A stretch of DNA of 36,886 bases from Acidithiobacillus sp. HP-2 (GCF_015100155.1 NZ_JACKZA010000023.1:107-36992); one strand, 5' to 3'. Positions 6,270 to 15,178 are shown, numbered from the stretch's first letter. Program-made: numbers and translations. The notes: generated by a model from the letters alone, not told the origin.

Positions 6270-8461
6270 TGGGATATTTCCACAACAATATTCGCCCTAG
6301 TGTAGCCAAGCTCTTGCCTGGAACCAAATCCTGGCCGTCTTTGCTTCTGGTGGTGCTGGCTGCCGGTCTGGGAATGGGGCTTTTTCACAGTTTTCGGCAG
6401 TTACCCCCGCTGTGGATTTCCTTGCTCTTATGTCTTGTGTCATTGCCCTTTGCCTGGAAATGGCGACATGGGGTGCTGTTGACTCTGGCTGCTGCGGCCT
6501 TCTCTTGGGGAATCTGGCAGGCTGAGTCGCGCCTGGCTGTGCATTGGACCAGCGCCCGGACTTTTTCGGTGGAGGGACGCATCAGCTCCATTCCCCAACT
6601 GGGCGGGCGCGATTATCGCTTTCAACTGACTCCCGAGCGTTGGTCGGGCGAGTCTCCTGCCGGAAAACATCCCGCCATTTTGCAGATTCACGGATCCCTT
6701 CCCGAACTGCCGGTGGTTGGTCAGCGTTGGCATTTGCAATTGCAGAGTGAAGCACTCAGCACTTTGCCCAAGAGTCCCTTTGCGGATCTTGACCGTAAGC
6801 GCTTCTGGGAGGGTATTGGGGGCGTGGCACGGATCGAGAATGCCCGACTGCTGCCCCCTTCTTTGTGGAATCCGGGTGATCAGATTGCTGCTGCCCGCCA
6901 GACCGTGCTGCAGGCGACCAACATGGCCCTGGACCATGAGTCCGGCGGATTCGTCCAGGCCCTCAGCGTGGGGGTGGGTAACCAGCTTTCCCCGGAAATC
7001 TGGCAGGTTTACCGGGATACGGGTACGGCCCATCTGCTGGTGATTTCCGGTTCGCATGTGGCGGTAGTCGCTGGTCTGATTTTGTGGCTGGTACAATGGG
7101 GCTGGCGGCGTATCCCCTGGCTGGTAACGCGTTGGCCGGCACAAACGGCGGGGGTGATCGCCAGTATTCCGGCCGCCTGGGCTTACGCCAGTTTTGCGGG
7201 CATGCAGATTCCCGGTGAACGCGCCGCCTGGATGATCAGCGCAGCGGCAATAGCCTGGTTGCTGGGCAGGTCACATCAGGCCTGGCAGGGCCTGGCTCTG
7301 GCGGCTCTGCTTATTGTTTTAGGGAACCCCGGAGCTATGGTGGATGTCGGTTTCTGGCTCTCTCTGGGCGCGGTAGCGGCCTTGGTGGCGGTGGGCTATG
7401 GGGAAGGAGGCTGGCGCACCCTGCTGCGCAGTCAATGGGCGGTATTTATTGGCTTGCTGCCGATCCTGGCGGGTCTTTTCGGGCAGATTTCACTGGTTTC
7501 GCCGCTGGCCAATATTCTGGTGATTCCTATGGTCGAGTTGCTGGCGGTTCCGCTTGCCTTGTTGGGAACCTTTCTGGCGCTGCTGGATATGGAGTTGCTG
7601 AGCCGGATACTTTTTCGCCTGGTGGCTGTGCAGATGGACGGGATTACGGCGCTGCTCAGAGCCTTGCTCCAGATTCCTTTTGCCCAGGTACATACCGGCA
7701 CTGGACGGATCTGGGCTTTACTGGCTGCGACAGCCGGACTCAGCATTTTCTTTCTACCCAAAGGTTGGCCCGGTCGCCCTCTGGCATTACTTGGACTGGT
7801 GCCGCTTCTGGTGCCTGCGGAAGGGAATACGAATTTTGAGCTGCGCAATCTCCCGGTACAATCCGGTATGGTCCTGTTTTGGCAAAAAGCCCAGCATAGC
7901 GGCGTGGTGACGGCCAATCTCTGGAAATCTGCTACGCGGCGTGAAGCCGGCCAGGCCCTTGCGGCAGTTTTGCAGCAAAAAGGACTGACCCGGGTCTCGG
8001 ACTGGGTGCGCACCGATATTTCCACACCCTTGCCCGCCCTATCGGCAATACATCAGTGGGGGCCGCCGGGCGCAAGGAACTACCCGCAAAACCCCGGACT
8101 GCTTTCTGTTTGTCGCAAGGATGCCCCCAATCCGCCTGCGGGTGTGCATTTTGTGGATTTGGGTAAAGCTGTCCAGCCCTGTGTGCTGGCTTGGGGAAGC
8201 GGTCCTGATCTGCTGATTCTGGGAGACATGGATTTGGCTACGCTACAGCGCCTCGGAAAAGTTGGGTCTTCGTCTTTTCGGCAGGTCAAACTGGCTTTCG
8301 CTCCAGCCAGTTTTGCGACTGCAGAGCGGGCTTTTCTGGCCGGACTCATGCCCAATGCAGCCATTCACTATGCGGGGGACGACCCATCCGGGATATGGTC
8401 CTGGCAGAACCGGCATTTTGTCCAATCTGTTTCTCCAGTGCGGGCTTACTGGCAAATATAG
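6254..8461 (+). CDS. comEC: ComEC/Rec2-type DNA uptake channel protein
   Basis: The 735-residue membrane protein would move single-stranded transforming DNA across the inner membrane. N-terminal membrane helices (about residues 25-95) precede an extracytoplasmic OB-like domain (about residues 100-205). The competence domain follows, with the typical block GTAHLLVISGSHVAVVAGL near residues 256-274 and about eight further helices to residue 505. The last 220 residues occupy the place of the metallo-beta-lactamase domain. I cannot find the HxHxDH motif or the usual DVGQG opening there, so the nuclease-like metal site seems lost. Start is ATG 6254 (AAGGCGG upstream) or in-frame ATG 6269. It heads the known comEC-exbB-exbD-lpxK-ycaR-kdsB gene order. 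Confidence 0.88.
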   Translation: MRVGAMGYFHNNIRPSVAKLLPGTKSWPSLLLVVLAAGLGMGLFHSFRQLPPLWISLLLCLVSLPFAWKWRHGVLLTLAAAAFSWGIWQAESRLAVHWTSARTFSVEGRISSIPQLGGRDYRFQLTPERWSGESPAGKHPAILQIHGSLPELPVVGQRWHLQLQSEALSTLPKSPFADLDRKRFWEGIGGVARIENARLLPPSLWNPGDQIAAARQTVLQATNMALDHESGGFVQALSVGVGNQLSPEIWQVYRDTGTAHLLVISGSHVAVVAGLILWLVQWGWRRIPWLVTRWPAQTAGVIASIPAAWAYASFAGMQIPGERAAWMISAAAIAWLLGRSHQAWQGLALAALLIVLGNPGAMVDVGFWLSLGAVAALVAVGYGEGGWRTLLRSQWAVFIGLLPILAGLFGQISLVSPLANILVIPMVELLAVPLALLGTFLALLDMELLSRILFRLVAVQMDGITALLRALLQIPFAQVHTGTGRIWALLAATAGLSIFFLPKGWPGRPLALLGLVPLLVPAEGNTNFELRNLPVQSGMVLFWQKAQHSGVVTANLWKSATRREAGQALAAVLQQKGLTRVSDWVRTDISTPLPALSAIHQWGPPGARNYPQNPGLLSVCRKDAPNPPAGVHFVDLGKAVQPCVLAWGSGPDLLILGDMDLATLQRLGKVGSSSFRQVKLAFAPASFATAERAFLAGLMPNAAIHYAGDDPSGIWSWQNRHFVQSVSPVRAYWQI

Positions 8462-8505
8462 GATTGAAAAATCAGATTGCTGCCACTGCCGTTTGTCGGG
8501 TCTTG

Positions 8506-8514
8506 TGCTATATT
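8506..8514 (+). promoter_or_regulatory. Candidate extended -10 promoter for exbB
   Basis: TGCTATATT has the extended -10 TG one base before a TATATT hexamer, 38 bp before the exbB start. No convincing -35 is seen. It would allow exbB and the lipid A genes to be transcribed separately from comEC. Confidence 0.35.
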
Positions 8515-8551
8515 CCTGCTTCGTCCAATCTGATTGAAAGCTGGAGGCGGT

Positions 8552-9172
8552 GTGCAGGAGTTGCTGCAGTTATTTAAACTGGGTGGTTTTGTTCTTCCCC
8601 TTCTGATTCTGCTGGCCGTCATCGCCCTGGCGATTATCGGAAACCGTTTCTGGGTCCTGCGTAAGGCCCGTATTGCGCCCAAGGATCTCGCCCCCCGGGT
8701 CAATGATCTGGTGGAGTCGGGAAAAGTGCAGCAAGCCGTCAAGCTGCTCTATGAAAACGATACCCCATTGGCGCGGCTGATGCTGGTAGCCTTGCAACAG
8801 GCAGGGCAATCCCGGGATGCCATCAAGGAAACCGTCGAAGAAAGTGGTCGGCAGGAAGTCGCCCATCTCGACCGTTTCCTGAATTTTCTGGGCAGTATTG
8901 CCGGGGTTTCGCCCCTGCTGGGTTTGCTGGGCACGGTTTTCGGCATCATGCATGCCTTCGCGGCCATTGGCATGGTCGGGGCGGGTGATCCCAAGGCCCT
9001 GGCCAGCGGCATTGCCGAGGCGCTTATTACCACCGCCAGCGGTCTTATTGTCGCCATCCCCAGCCTGATGTTCTATCGCTATTTCAAGGGACAGGTCGAT
9101 GGAATGGTCCTCGCCATAGAAAAAGAAGCCCTGAAAGTGGTGAACACCCTTTCCGGAGGAGCAGGAAAATGA
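8552..9172 (+). CDS. exbB: ExbB/TolQ/MotA-type proton channel subunit
   Basis: The 206-residue inner-membrane protein has three hydrophobic segments: about residues 11-33 (FVLPLLILLAVIALAII), 105-135 (the LNFLGSIAGVSPLLGLLGTVFGIM region) and 150-180. The family motifs SPLLGLLGTVFG and ITTASGLIVAIP are present. With ExbD it uses the proton gradient to energise an envelope process through a TonB-like partner. The start is GTG 8552 rather than TTG 8534, because GGAGG (8543-8547) is correctly placed for GTG. Its TGA overlaps the exbD ATG (ATGA). In this genomic position, next to comEC and lpxK, the specific partner is unknown. Confidence 0.88.
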   Translation: MQELLQLFKLGGFVLPLLILLAVIALAIIGNRFWVLRKARIAPKDLAPRVNDLVESGKVQQAVKLLYENDTPLARLMLVALQQAGQSRDAIKETVEESGRQEVAHLDRFLNFLGSIAGVSPLLGLLGTVFGIMHAFAAIGMVGAGDPKALASGIAEALITTASGLIVAIPSLMFYRYFKGQVDGMVLAIEKEALKVVNTLSGGAGK

Positions 9173-9573
9173 ACCTGCGCCCGCGCATCAATGAAGAGCC
9201 CGACATCAATGTGGTGTCCATGGTCGACATCGTGCTGGTGCTGCTGCTTTTTTTTATGGTGACCAGCAGTTTTGAGCATCAATCCCATTTATCGATGCAA
9301 TTACCCAAAGCCCAGCAGGCCGCCGCCGGTTTGCCGAAAACGCCCATCACGATTGATCTCAGCGCCAGTGGACAGGTGCAGATGGACAAGCAGCCCGTGC
9401 CCATGACGGATTTGCTGGGACGGCTCAAGGCTCTTGCGGCAAAAGATCCGCAACGCGTGATTGTGTTGCGTGCGGATAAAAACACCACGCAGCAATATGT
9501 GATTGATGTGCTGGATGCGGCCCAGGAAGCGGGGCTGACCCGGATCAGTTTTGCCACTTTGAGTAATCGCTGA
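9169..9573 (+). CDS. exbD: ExbD/TolR-type proton channel subunit
   Basis: The 134-residue protein has a short cytoplasmic N-terminus, one membrane segment and a periplasmic domain of about 95 residues. The proton-relay aspartate is Asp20 in VVSMVDIVLVLLLFFMVTSS. The periplasmic part shows the usual ITIDLSASGQV and VIVLRADKNTTQQYVIDVLD motifs. It forms the stator complex with ExbB, whose stop it overlaps by 4 bases. No tonB gene is seen in the window. Confidence 0.9.
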   Translation: MNLRPRINEEPDINVVSMVDIVLVLLLFFMVTSSFEHQSHLSMQLPKAQQAAAGLPKTPITIDLSASGQVQMDKQPVPMTDLLGRLKALAAKDPQRVIVLRADKNTTQQYVIDVLDAAQEAGLTRISFATLSNR

Positions 9574-9576
9574 GCA

Positions 9577-10248
9577 GTGCGGCTGGAAGGGAGTTCCCTG
9601 CGTTTGGTTGCCCGACTGGCGGCCTGTCTGATCAGGGGCATATCTGCGACTTTGCGCTGGGAAGAGGTTGGCGATGCCCGGGTGCGGCAACTGATTGTTG
9701 CTGGAAAACCTTTTATTCTGGCCTTCTGGCATGGGCGCGGGGTGATGATTACGGAAGCTTACCGACGGGTGGGTGGCCGTGATATTGATGTGCTCATCAG
9801 CGAACATCGGGACGGTGAATTCATTGCCATGACCCTGGCTTACTGGGGATATTCCGCCATACGCGGCTCAACGCGGCGGGGGGCAGTGAGGGGGGGCAGG
9901 GGGATGCTCAGGGCTGCTCTGAGTGGGCGTACGCTGGCCATCACTCCCGATGGGCCCAGAGGCCCCCGCGAAGTGCTGCAGAAGGGGGTCATTGATCTCG
10001 CGCGCATTTCCGGCTTGCCGATTATCCCGGTGAGCTATTCGGCGCGGCGAGCCAGGCGTTTTTCCAGTTGGGATGGTTTTTTGCTGCCCCGCTTGGCAAC
10101 CCGCATTGTCGTTACCTGGGGTGAGGCGCTGTATATTCCCCGGGATGCCGACGATCTTCTCCAAACCGAGCTGCAGAAGCAACTGGAAACAGACATGATT
10201 AATTTGCGCAAACAGGCCGACACGTTGGTGGGCCGTGAGTATGATTAA
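9577..10248 (+). CDS. DUF374 lysophospholipid acyltransferase-like protein
   Basis: The 223-residue protein belongs to the DUF374 branch of the LPLAT superfamily. Motifs include FILAFWHGRGVMI (about residues 46-58), the SEHRDGEFIA block, RGSTRRGAVRGGRGML and ITPDGPRGPREVLQKGV. The last of these resembles the acyl-chain/phosphate-binding motif of these enzymes. Such proteins are expected on the inner face of the inner membrane and are placed with lipid A and Kdo genes, so an acyl transfer in lipid A or phospholipid synthesis is likely but the acceptor is not known. The start is GTG 9577, three bases after the exbD stop. The next gene begins 3 bases after its stop, so it is clearly inside the operon. 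Confidence 0.8.
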   Translation: MRLEGSSLRLVARLAACLIRGISATLRWEEVGDARVRQLIVAGKPFILAFWHGRGVMITEAYRRVGGRDIDVLISEHRDGEFIAMTLAYWGYSAIRGSTRRGAVRGGRGMLRAALSGRTLAITPDGPRGPREVLQKGVIDLARISGLPIIPVSYSARRARRFSSWDGFLLPRLATRIVVTWGEALYIPRDADDLLQTELQKQLETDMINLRKQADTLVGREYD

Positions 10249-10251
10249 ATT

Positions 10252-11397
10252 ATGAGCTATTACGAAAATGGTTTGTTGCGCGGCCGCTGGGCAAGTTGGC
10301 AGGATGCCCGTGCCGGTCGCAGAGGACAGGCCAATGCGCGCTGGGGCTGGATTAAAGCTCCCGGTGAGCGCGGACCTATTCTCTGGATGCAGAGTTTCAG
10401 TGATCCCGACAATCAGCGGCTGGGTATTGAGCTGTCCAGAGCTATCGCCGAAAAACGCCGGGATCTGCGTATGGTCATGACTTTTGAAACGGAATATCCA
10501 CAGTTATTGCAGCAGCATACCGAATCTCTGGAACGGCTGGGCTATGGTTTTGGGCCCTGCGATCATGCTCAGGCCGTGGAGCGCACTCTGGATAAACTCA
10601 AACCGCTGCGTTACCTGGCCTTGGGTCAGATACCGCGCAAGGGGCTGCAGGCTGCACTTGAGCGGCGACAAATCCCCAGCCTGCTCATGGCAGCTGATCC
10701 GCAAAACCTTGTGCCGACCCTGCTCGAAGCCGTATATCCCCGGGATGCGCAACAGGCAGAGCTATGGCAGGGTAAAATCAGCGCAGCGGTGCTGCAGGAA
10801 CCGGTCGATTTTGCGACGCTTTTTACCATTGCCCAGGTCGACCCCAATTTCCGCAGCATGATCAGTGGTACGGATGAGGGACTGCTGTGGTGGGTGGAGG
10901 GGTTGACCGGAAAACAATGGCAGGACTGGCGCCAGGCCTGGGCGGCTTCGCCACTTTCTCGCCAGGGGTTGCTGTTTCTGGGTGGGGCTGAAAGGCCGGA
11001 AGACTTACCGCTGTTATCAAAATGGCGGCGCCAGCCCCTGCCTGCCGGTTCTGTTCTGGCTGTGGATGAAGACCGCTGGTATCCCGCCTTGGCGGCGGCT
11101 GCTCAGGCAGTGCATCTGCAGTCTGCCGCACCTTTCCTGCAGTGGCAGGTTTATGCGGGCTCCCGACCGGTGAGCGTGCATCCCGGAGTTGACCTCAATG
11201 CTGCCCGACAACTCGAAGCCGGTGCTGTGCAAGCCCTCAATAATCCCACTCAGGTGCTTCAGCACTGGCGGGATCTATATGCCGATGTGATGAGTGCGCG
11301 GCAACGCGGCGACGCAACCCGCCGGGTTTTCTGGCAGGAACGACGCCAGGCGGGAGAACGTCTTCCGGAATTTTTGCAGCGGGTTTTTGACTGGTGA
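10252..11397 (+). CDS. Divergent Kdo-transferase-like (GT30/WaaA-like) protein
   Basis: The 381-residue protein has no clear close match that I recognise. Its layout suggests WaaA/KdtA. An [12 protein letters not shown] segment and [16 protein letters not shown] (about residues 43-58) sit where WaaA has QRWGE and [24 protein letters not shown] strand follows, a Rossmann-like half extends to about residue 190, and a C-terminal half (from [14 protein letters not shown]) resembles the nucleotide-sugar domain. The SxGE glutamate, which in WaaA is catalytic, is replaced here by SFSDPDN. There is also no N-terminal membrane anchor. It sits between a DUF374 acyltransferase gene and lpxK, and upstream of kdsB, which makes a Kdo-related role reasonable, although it could be a non-catalytic paralogue. 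Confidence 0.45.
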   Translation: MSYYENGLLRGRWASWQDARAGRRGQANARWGWIKAPGERGPILWMQSFSDPDNQRLGIELSRAIAEKRRDLRMVMTFETEYPQLLQQHTESLERLGYGFGPCDHAQAVERTLDKLKPLRYLALGQIPRKGLQAALERRQIPSLLMAADPQNLVPTLLEAVYPRDAQQAELWQGKISAAVLQEPVDFATLFTIAQVDPNFRSMISGTDEGLLWWVEGLTGKQWQDWRQAWAASPLSRQGLLFLGGAERPEDLPLLSKWRRQPLPAGSVLAVDEDRWYPALAAAAQAVHLQSAAPFLQWQVYAGSRPVSVHPGVDLNAARQLEAGAVQALNNPTQVLQHWRDLYADVMSARQRGDATRRVFWQERRQAGERLPEFLQRVFDW

Positions 11398-12407
11398 GTT
11401 TCCGCCAGACCCTCGAACAGCAATGGCAGGAGGGTGGCTGGCTCGCCACGAGTTTACGGCCGCTGGGGATGCTGACGGGCGCGGTCGCCACCTGGCGGCG
11501 GCGTCATATCCATGGTCGGGAAGCAGATATTCCGACCATTGTGGTCGGCAACCTGAGTGTGGGCGGCAGTGGCAAGACGCCTTTGGTGGCAGCCCTGGCC
11601 CATTTACTGCGGCAGGCGGGATGGCAGGTTGCCATCATCAGTCGCGGTTATGGAGCGCATCCACCGCATTGGCCCTATCGGGTTCAGGCGCATGATTCTC
11701 CCGAGTGTGCCGGTGACGAACCACTGCTCCTGGCGCAACTGCAGAATCAAACCCAGGCGGTCTATATTTGTCCCGATCGTCACCAGGCCATTGCTGCAGC
11801 CGTAGCCGACGGTTTTGATCTGGCTTTGCTGGATGATGGTTTTCAACACCTCGCCCTGCATCCGGGCTTACGGCTGCTGGTGATGTCTGGAGCCCAGCCT
11901 TTTGGCAACGGCTACTGTCTTCCTGCTGGGCCGTTGCGCGAGCCCCGGGCGGCCCTGGCGGCGGCTGACGCCTTGCTGGTGGATGCTGCCGCAGCCACTG
12001 CCCTGGCGCAGACTGAATCTCCCCCCCAATTCGGTTTTCAGGTGCGTCCTCAGGATTTACAGGCGGTTGCGGATCCACAACGTATCCGCAGCCTGGACAG
12101 CCTGGCCGGAGAACGCTGGACGGCGGTGTCGGGAATAGCCCGTCCGCAACGCTTCGTGGATACCTTGGCTACTCTGGGGGTGGATGTAGATGCGGATGCC
12201 CGGTTTTTCCCGGATCATCACGTATTTACGCGGGCAGATCTGGAGGCGCTGTCTCGCCCCCTCGTCATGACCGAAAAAGATGCCGTAAAATGTCGGAAAT
12301 TTGCGCAGCCTGACGATTGGGCTTTGCGGATTACCGCCGAACTGGCACCGGATTTCATGCCCTGGCTGGAAAGGGCGCTATCAAACTGGAGAAACCATGA
12401 GCATTGA
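11394..12407 (+). CDS. lpxK: Tetraacyldisaccharide 4'-kinase
   Basis: LpxK phosphorylates the 4'-position of tetraacyldisaccharide-1-phosphate, giving lipid IVA, at the inner face of the inner membrane. The 337-residue length fits the family. The P-loop is [19 protein letters not shown] (about residues 46-64). ISRGYGAHP follows, as do the conserved [10 protein letters not shown] and [12 protein letters not shown] blocks and the C-terminal [15 protein letters not shown]...MTEKDAVKC motif. The start is GTG 11394, overlapping the preceding stop by 4 bases, and the ycaR start overlaps its 3' end by 11 bases. This tight coupling is typical of the exbBD-lpxK-ycaR-kdsB operon. Confidence 0.95.
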   Translation: MSFRQTLEQQWQEGGWLATSLRPLGMLTGAVATWRRRHIHGREADIPTIVVGNLSVGGSGKTPLVAALAHLLRQAGWQVAIISRGYGAHPPHWPYRVQAHDSPECAGDEPLLLAQLQNQTQAVYICPDRHQAIAAAVADGFDLALLDDGFQHLALHPGLRLLVMSGAQPFGNGYCLPAGPLREPRAALAAADALLVDAAAATALAQTESPPQFGFQVRPQDLQAVADPQRIRSLDSLAGERWTAVSGIARPQRFVDTLATLGVDVDADARFFPDHHVFTRADLEALSRPLVMTEKDAVKCRKFAQPDDWALRITAELAPDFMPWLERALSNWRNHEH

Positions 12408-12579
12408 TCGTCGGTTGCTGGATTTGTTGGCTTGCCCCCAATGCAAAGGGAGTCTGCAACCTTGTGCACAGCGTCAGGCCCTGTGTTGCCCGCGTTGTCA
12501 TCTGCAATATCCCATTCGCGATGATATTCCTGTTCTTTTACTGGATGAAGCCAAACCTTACGAGGATAAACCCGCATGA
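12397..12579 (+). CDS. ycaR: Trm112-like/YcaR zinc-ribbon protein
   Basis: The 60-residue protein is a one-domain Trm112 family member: [14 protein letters not shown] at the N-terminus and [24 protein letters not shown] at the C-terminus give four zinc-type cysteines. Bacterial members lie between lpxK and kdsB, as here, and are thought to be small partner proteins; Trm112 proteins activate methyltransferases in other domains of life. The ATG at 12397 has GGAG upstream and lies within the end of lpxK. Its stop overlaps the kdsB start (ATGA). Confidence 0.9.
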   Translation: MSIDRRLLDLLACPQCKGSLQPCAQRQALCCPRCHLQYPIRDDIPVLLLDEAKPYEDKPA

Positions 12580-13334
12580 GTTTTTGTGTGCTTATTCCGG
12601 CGCGCCTGGCTTCTACGCGCCTGCCGCGCAAGGTCATGCTGGATGTCGGTGGTTTGCCCATGATTGAACAGGTACGGCGCCGGGCGCTCGAAAGTGGAGC
12701 TTCCCGGGTTGTTGTTGCCGCTGATCATCTGGAAATCGTTGAATGTATACAGAGCTACGATGGCGAAGCAGTACTGACGTCCACGGCCCATGTTTGCGGT
12801 ACGGAACGTCTTGCCGAAGCTGCGCGTCTGCTGGAATTGCCTGCGGAGGCAATTATCGTCAATCTGCAGGGAGATGAGCCCGGCATGAATCCCGCACTTC
12901 TGCAGGCCACAGCTCAGCTATTGCTCGAAGATGCGGGCTTGCAGATGGCCACGGCTGCAGTTCCCATTGGGCACTGGGATGAACTCGCAGATCCGCATGT
13001 CGTGAAACTGATCCGCAATGATCTGGGCCATGCCCAGTATTTTTCTCGCGCGCCCATCCCCTGGTACCGGGAGCATTTCCCCCTACGGACTGGGGAAACT
13101 CTTCCGGATTCCGGAAGCTGGTGGCGCCATCTGGGTTTGTACGCCTATCGTCATGGATTTCTGCAGGATTATGCGCAATGGCCAGCCAGTGCTCTGGAGC
13201 AGATTGAATCCCTGGAACAAATGCGGGCGTTGGAGCGTGGCGTGCAAATTGCGGTATATTGCGCAGCAGAAGCCCCGGCATCTGGTGTCGATACGGTAGC
13301 TGATCTGGAGCGGGTGCGTACCCTTTTTTCTTAA
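12576..13334 (+). CDS. kdsB: 3-deoxy-manno-octulosonate cytidylyltransferase (CMP-Kdo synthetase)
   Basis: The enzyme activates Kdo with CTP to CMP-Kdo for addition to lipid IVA in the cytoplasm. The 252-residue protein shows the N-terminal nucleotide-binding motif LIPARLASTRLPRKVM, GTERLAEAARLL and VNLQGDEPGMNPALL around residues 90-105. The FSRAPIPWYRE block, the LGLYAYRHGFLQ segment and a C-terminal LEQIESLEQMRAL...GVDTVADLERVR complete the family pattern. It overlaps ycaR by 4 bases and is followed after 21 bases by ppa. Confidence 0.95.
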   Translation: MSFCVLIPARLASTRLPRKVMLDVGGLPMIEQVRRRALESGASRVVVAADHLEIVECIQSYDGEAVLTSTAHVCGTERLAEAARLLELPAEAIIVNLQGDEPGMNPALLQATAQLLLEDAGLQMATAAVPIGHWDELADPHVVKLIRNDLGHAQYFSRAPIPWYREHFPLRTGETLPDSGSWWRHLGLYAYRHGFLQDYAQWPASALEQIESLEQMRALERGVQIAVYCAAEAPASGVDTVADLERVRTLFS

Positions 13335-13355
13335 ACCAACCTCAAGGAGTGTCGT

Positions 13356-13877
13356 ATGGATCTGAAAAAAATACCGGCGGGTAAGTCCTTGCCGGATGAT
13401 ATCAATGTGGTGATTGAAGTCCCCCAGGGTTCTTCCGTCAAGTATGAAATGGATAAAGAAGCGGGCGCAGTCTTTGTGGATCGTTTTCTGTTCACTGCCA
13501 TGCACTACCCTCTCAATTACGGATTTATTCCCAACACCCTGTCTGATGATGGTGACCCCACCGATTGTCTGGTTTGGTCTCCCCAGCCGGTGGCTCCCGG
13601 TACGGTGATCCGGGCGCGTCCGGTTGGTGTACTGATGATGGAAGATGAACACGGTATAGATGCAAAAATTGTCGCCGTACCCCATGAAAAAGTGGCTGGA
13701 GGCTATGCGGACATTCGCGATGTCGAAGATCTGCCGGAAAACCTTCGTCAGCAGATTCGGCATTTCTTTGAGCATTACAAGGATTTGGAGCCCGGTAAAT
13801 GGGTGAAAATGAAGGACTGGGCCAACCTGGCCGAAGCCCGCAAAATCATCGAAGCCGACGTCAAAAGACACGGTTAG
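13356..13877 (+). CDS. ppa: Inorganic pyrophosphatase (family I)
   Basis: The 173-residue cytoplasmic enzyme hydrolyses pyrophosphate, pulling biosynthetic reactions forward. One of these is the CMP-Kdo reaction of the upstream gene, which releases pyrophosphate. The family I features are present: [20 protein letters not shown], the NYGFIPNT block, the signature [10 protein letters not shown] near residues 65-74, and [17 protein letters not shown]. The length is that of bacterial hexameric enzymes. AAGGAG precedes the ATG, and only 21 bases separate it from kdsB. A strong hairpin lies just downstream. Confidence 0.95.
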   Translation: MDLKKIPAGKSLPDDINVVIEVPQGSSVKYEMDKEAGAVFVDRFLFTAMHYPLNYGFIPNTLSDDGDPTDCLVWSPQPVAPGTVIRARPVGVLMMEDEHGIDAKIVAVPHEKVAGGYADIRDVEDLPENLRQQIRHFFEHYKDLEPGKWVKMKDWANLAEARKIIEADVKRHG

Positions 13878-13894
13878 GCTTTTTCCATCGCGTT

Positions 13895-13927
13895 GCTCTG
13901 CCGGGGCTTGCCGCCCCTAAGCAGAGC
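13895..13927 (+). other. Strong hairpin after ppa without U-tract
   Basis: GCTCTGC (13895-13901) pairs with GCAGAGC (13921-13927), and GGGGC pairs with GCCCC inside it. No T run follows, so it is not a classical intrinsic terminator. It may be a Rho-dependent end, an mRNA-stabilising stem, or a bidirectional attenuator at the 3' end of the envelope operon. Confidence 0.45.
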
Positions 13928-13970
13928 AGGCAGACTAAGGGGGTGACTCGCACATGCAGGAGACAACCCC

Positions 13971-14354
13971 ATGTCTGCAGCACCGCCAGTATCCCGGCAA
14001 GCGCAACAAAGAGGCCTGAAAAACTCCTTTCATGCCGCCCTGCACCCTGACGAGCCGCTCTGGCGAAGGGTTCCCAGTCGTGACGAAAACGGTCATCTTC
14101 TCGCTGACTTTCGTATGCTTATCCCCGGATTACGGGATCGTAGCGGCCTGCGTCAGCAGCATACCTTGCGTATTATCAATGCAGTACTCAAACATTATGG
14201 TGCCTGGGTGGTATTTGCAGATATGAACATGCGCACCAATTTGCTTTGGGTGAGTATACGCCCTCGCCCCGGTCTGACCCTCGAAATTCCCGCCGCCATC
14301 AAGACGCTGGTGCCAGAGGCTTTGTTATTGGCTCCATACTGGCGTAGTGCTTGA
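13971..14354 (+). CDS. Hypothetical protein
   Basis: I do not recognise this 127-residue protein. It has no signal peptide, membrane segment or obvious catalytic motif. The N-terminus is basic and low in order, and the middle (RMLIPGLRDRSGLRQQHTLRIINAVLKHYGAWVVFADMNMRTNLLWVSIRP) looks like a compact alpha/beta domain. Codon use resembles the neighbours and AGGAG lies upstream of ATG 13971, so it is probably real. It is followed by an AT-rich promoter region for the peroxiredoxin, so it likely forms its own unit or the tail of the ppa operon. Confidence 0.6.
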   Translation: MSAAPPVSRQAQQRGLKNSFHAALHPDEPLWRRVPSRDENGHLLADFRMLIPGLRDRSGLRQQHTLRIINAVLKHYGAWVVFADMNMRTNLLWVSIRPRPGLTLEIPAAIKTLVPEALLLAPYWRSA

Positions 14355-14399
14355 GCTAATAATTATAATTAGTCTATTATTTAACTAATAAAATATATA

Positions 14400-14428
14400 T
14401 TGACAGTCTAAATCAACTGTGGGATATT
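14400..14428 (+). promoter_or_regulatory. Sigma-70-type promoter for the peroxiredoxin gene
   Basis: A perfect TTGACA (14400-14405) and GATATT (14423-14428) are separated by 17 bases. A very AT-rich UP-element-like stretch (about 14356-14399) lies directly upstream. The start codon is 70 bases downstream. This suggests strong constitutive expression. Confidence 0.65.
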
Positions 14429-14497
14429 GGCTCCAGTAGTGAAGTTGAGCAGTTCCTGACCCGTTGCTTCGTTGGTTATATACAGAGGATGACTCAG

Positions 14498-15154
14498 ATG
14501 ACGATTCGTATTAATGATATTGCTCCAGATTTTACCGTTGATTCCACAGCCGGAAGGATTAATCTCCATGAGTGGATTGGCGATAGCTACGCCATTCTCT
14601 TCTCCCACCCGCGTGACTTCACCCCGGTTTGCACCACCGAATTCGGTGCGGTAGCCCAACTGGCTCCCGAATTCGCCAAGCGCAACACCAAGGTTATGGG
14701 CGTCTCTGTGGACAATGTGGAAGAGCACAAAAAGTGGAAGAGGGATATTGAAGCCTTTGCGGGTGCACCTGCCGATTTCCCGATTATTGATGACACTTCC
14801 CTGCATGTTTCCAAGCTCTACGACATGCTCCCTGCGGATGCCTATCTTCCGGACAGCCGGACGGCAGCCAATACGGCAACGGTTCGCTCGGTATTTATCA
14901 TCGGACCCGACAAGAAAGTTCGGCTCACCATGCTTTACCCCATGTCAGTAGGCCGCAACTTTGCAGAAATTCTGCGGGCCCTGGATGCCATTCAGATTAC
15001 CGATGGGGTGCCGATTGCTACCCCGGCCAACTGGGTACCCGGTCAGGATGTGATCGTAGCCCTATCCCTCAATGATGAACAGGCCAAAGACAAGTTTGGC
15101 GATATCAATATCAAGCTGCCCTACTTGCGGATGGCTAAAGCCCCTAAAAAATAA
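14498..15154 (+). CDS. 1-Cys peroxiredoxin (Prx6 type)
   Basis: This cytoplasmic thiol peroxidase reduces hydrogen or alkyl peroxides. It has the active-site block SHPRDFTPVCTTEFG with the peroxidatic Cys45, the only cysteine in the protein, so resolution must use an external thiol. The Prx6-type long C-terminal arm is present (ANWVPGQDVIVALSLNDEQAKDKF). The protein is 218 residues from ATG 14498. This start is preferred over ATG 14489 because AGAGG (14484-14488) is 9 bases upstream of it but abuts the earlier ATG. A strong promoter and a strong terminator make it a single-gene unit, fitting peroxide defence in a metal-rich acidic habitat. Confidence 0.93.
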   Translation: MTIRINDIAPDFTVDSTAGRINLHEWIGDSYAILFSHPRDFTPVCTTEFGAVAQLAPEFAKRNTKVMGVSVDNVEEHKKWKRDIEAFAGAPADFPIIDDTSLHVSKLYDMLPADAYLPDSRTAANTATVRSVFIIGPDKKVRLTMLYPMSVGRNFAEILRALDAIQITDGVPIATPANWVPGQDVIVALSLNDEQAKDKFGDINIKLPYLRMAKAPKK

Positions 15155-15178
15155 GGGCTGCTAAGTGTCGTAATCATG

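Noticed and set aside
13895-13927. Hairpin after ppa as an intrinsic terminator
   Set aside because: The stem is strong but no T-rich tract follows on either strand, so it is recorded only as a hairpin.
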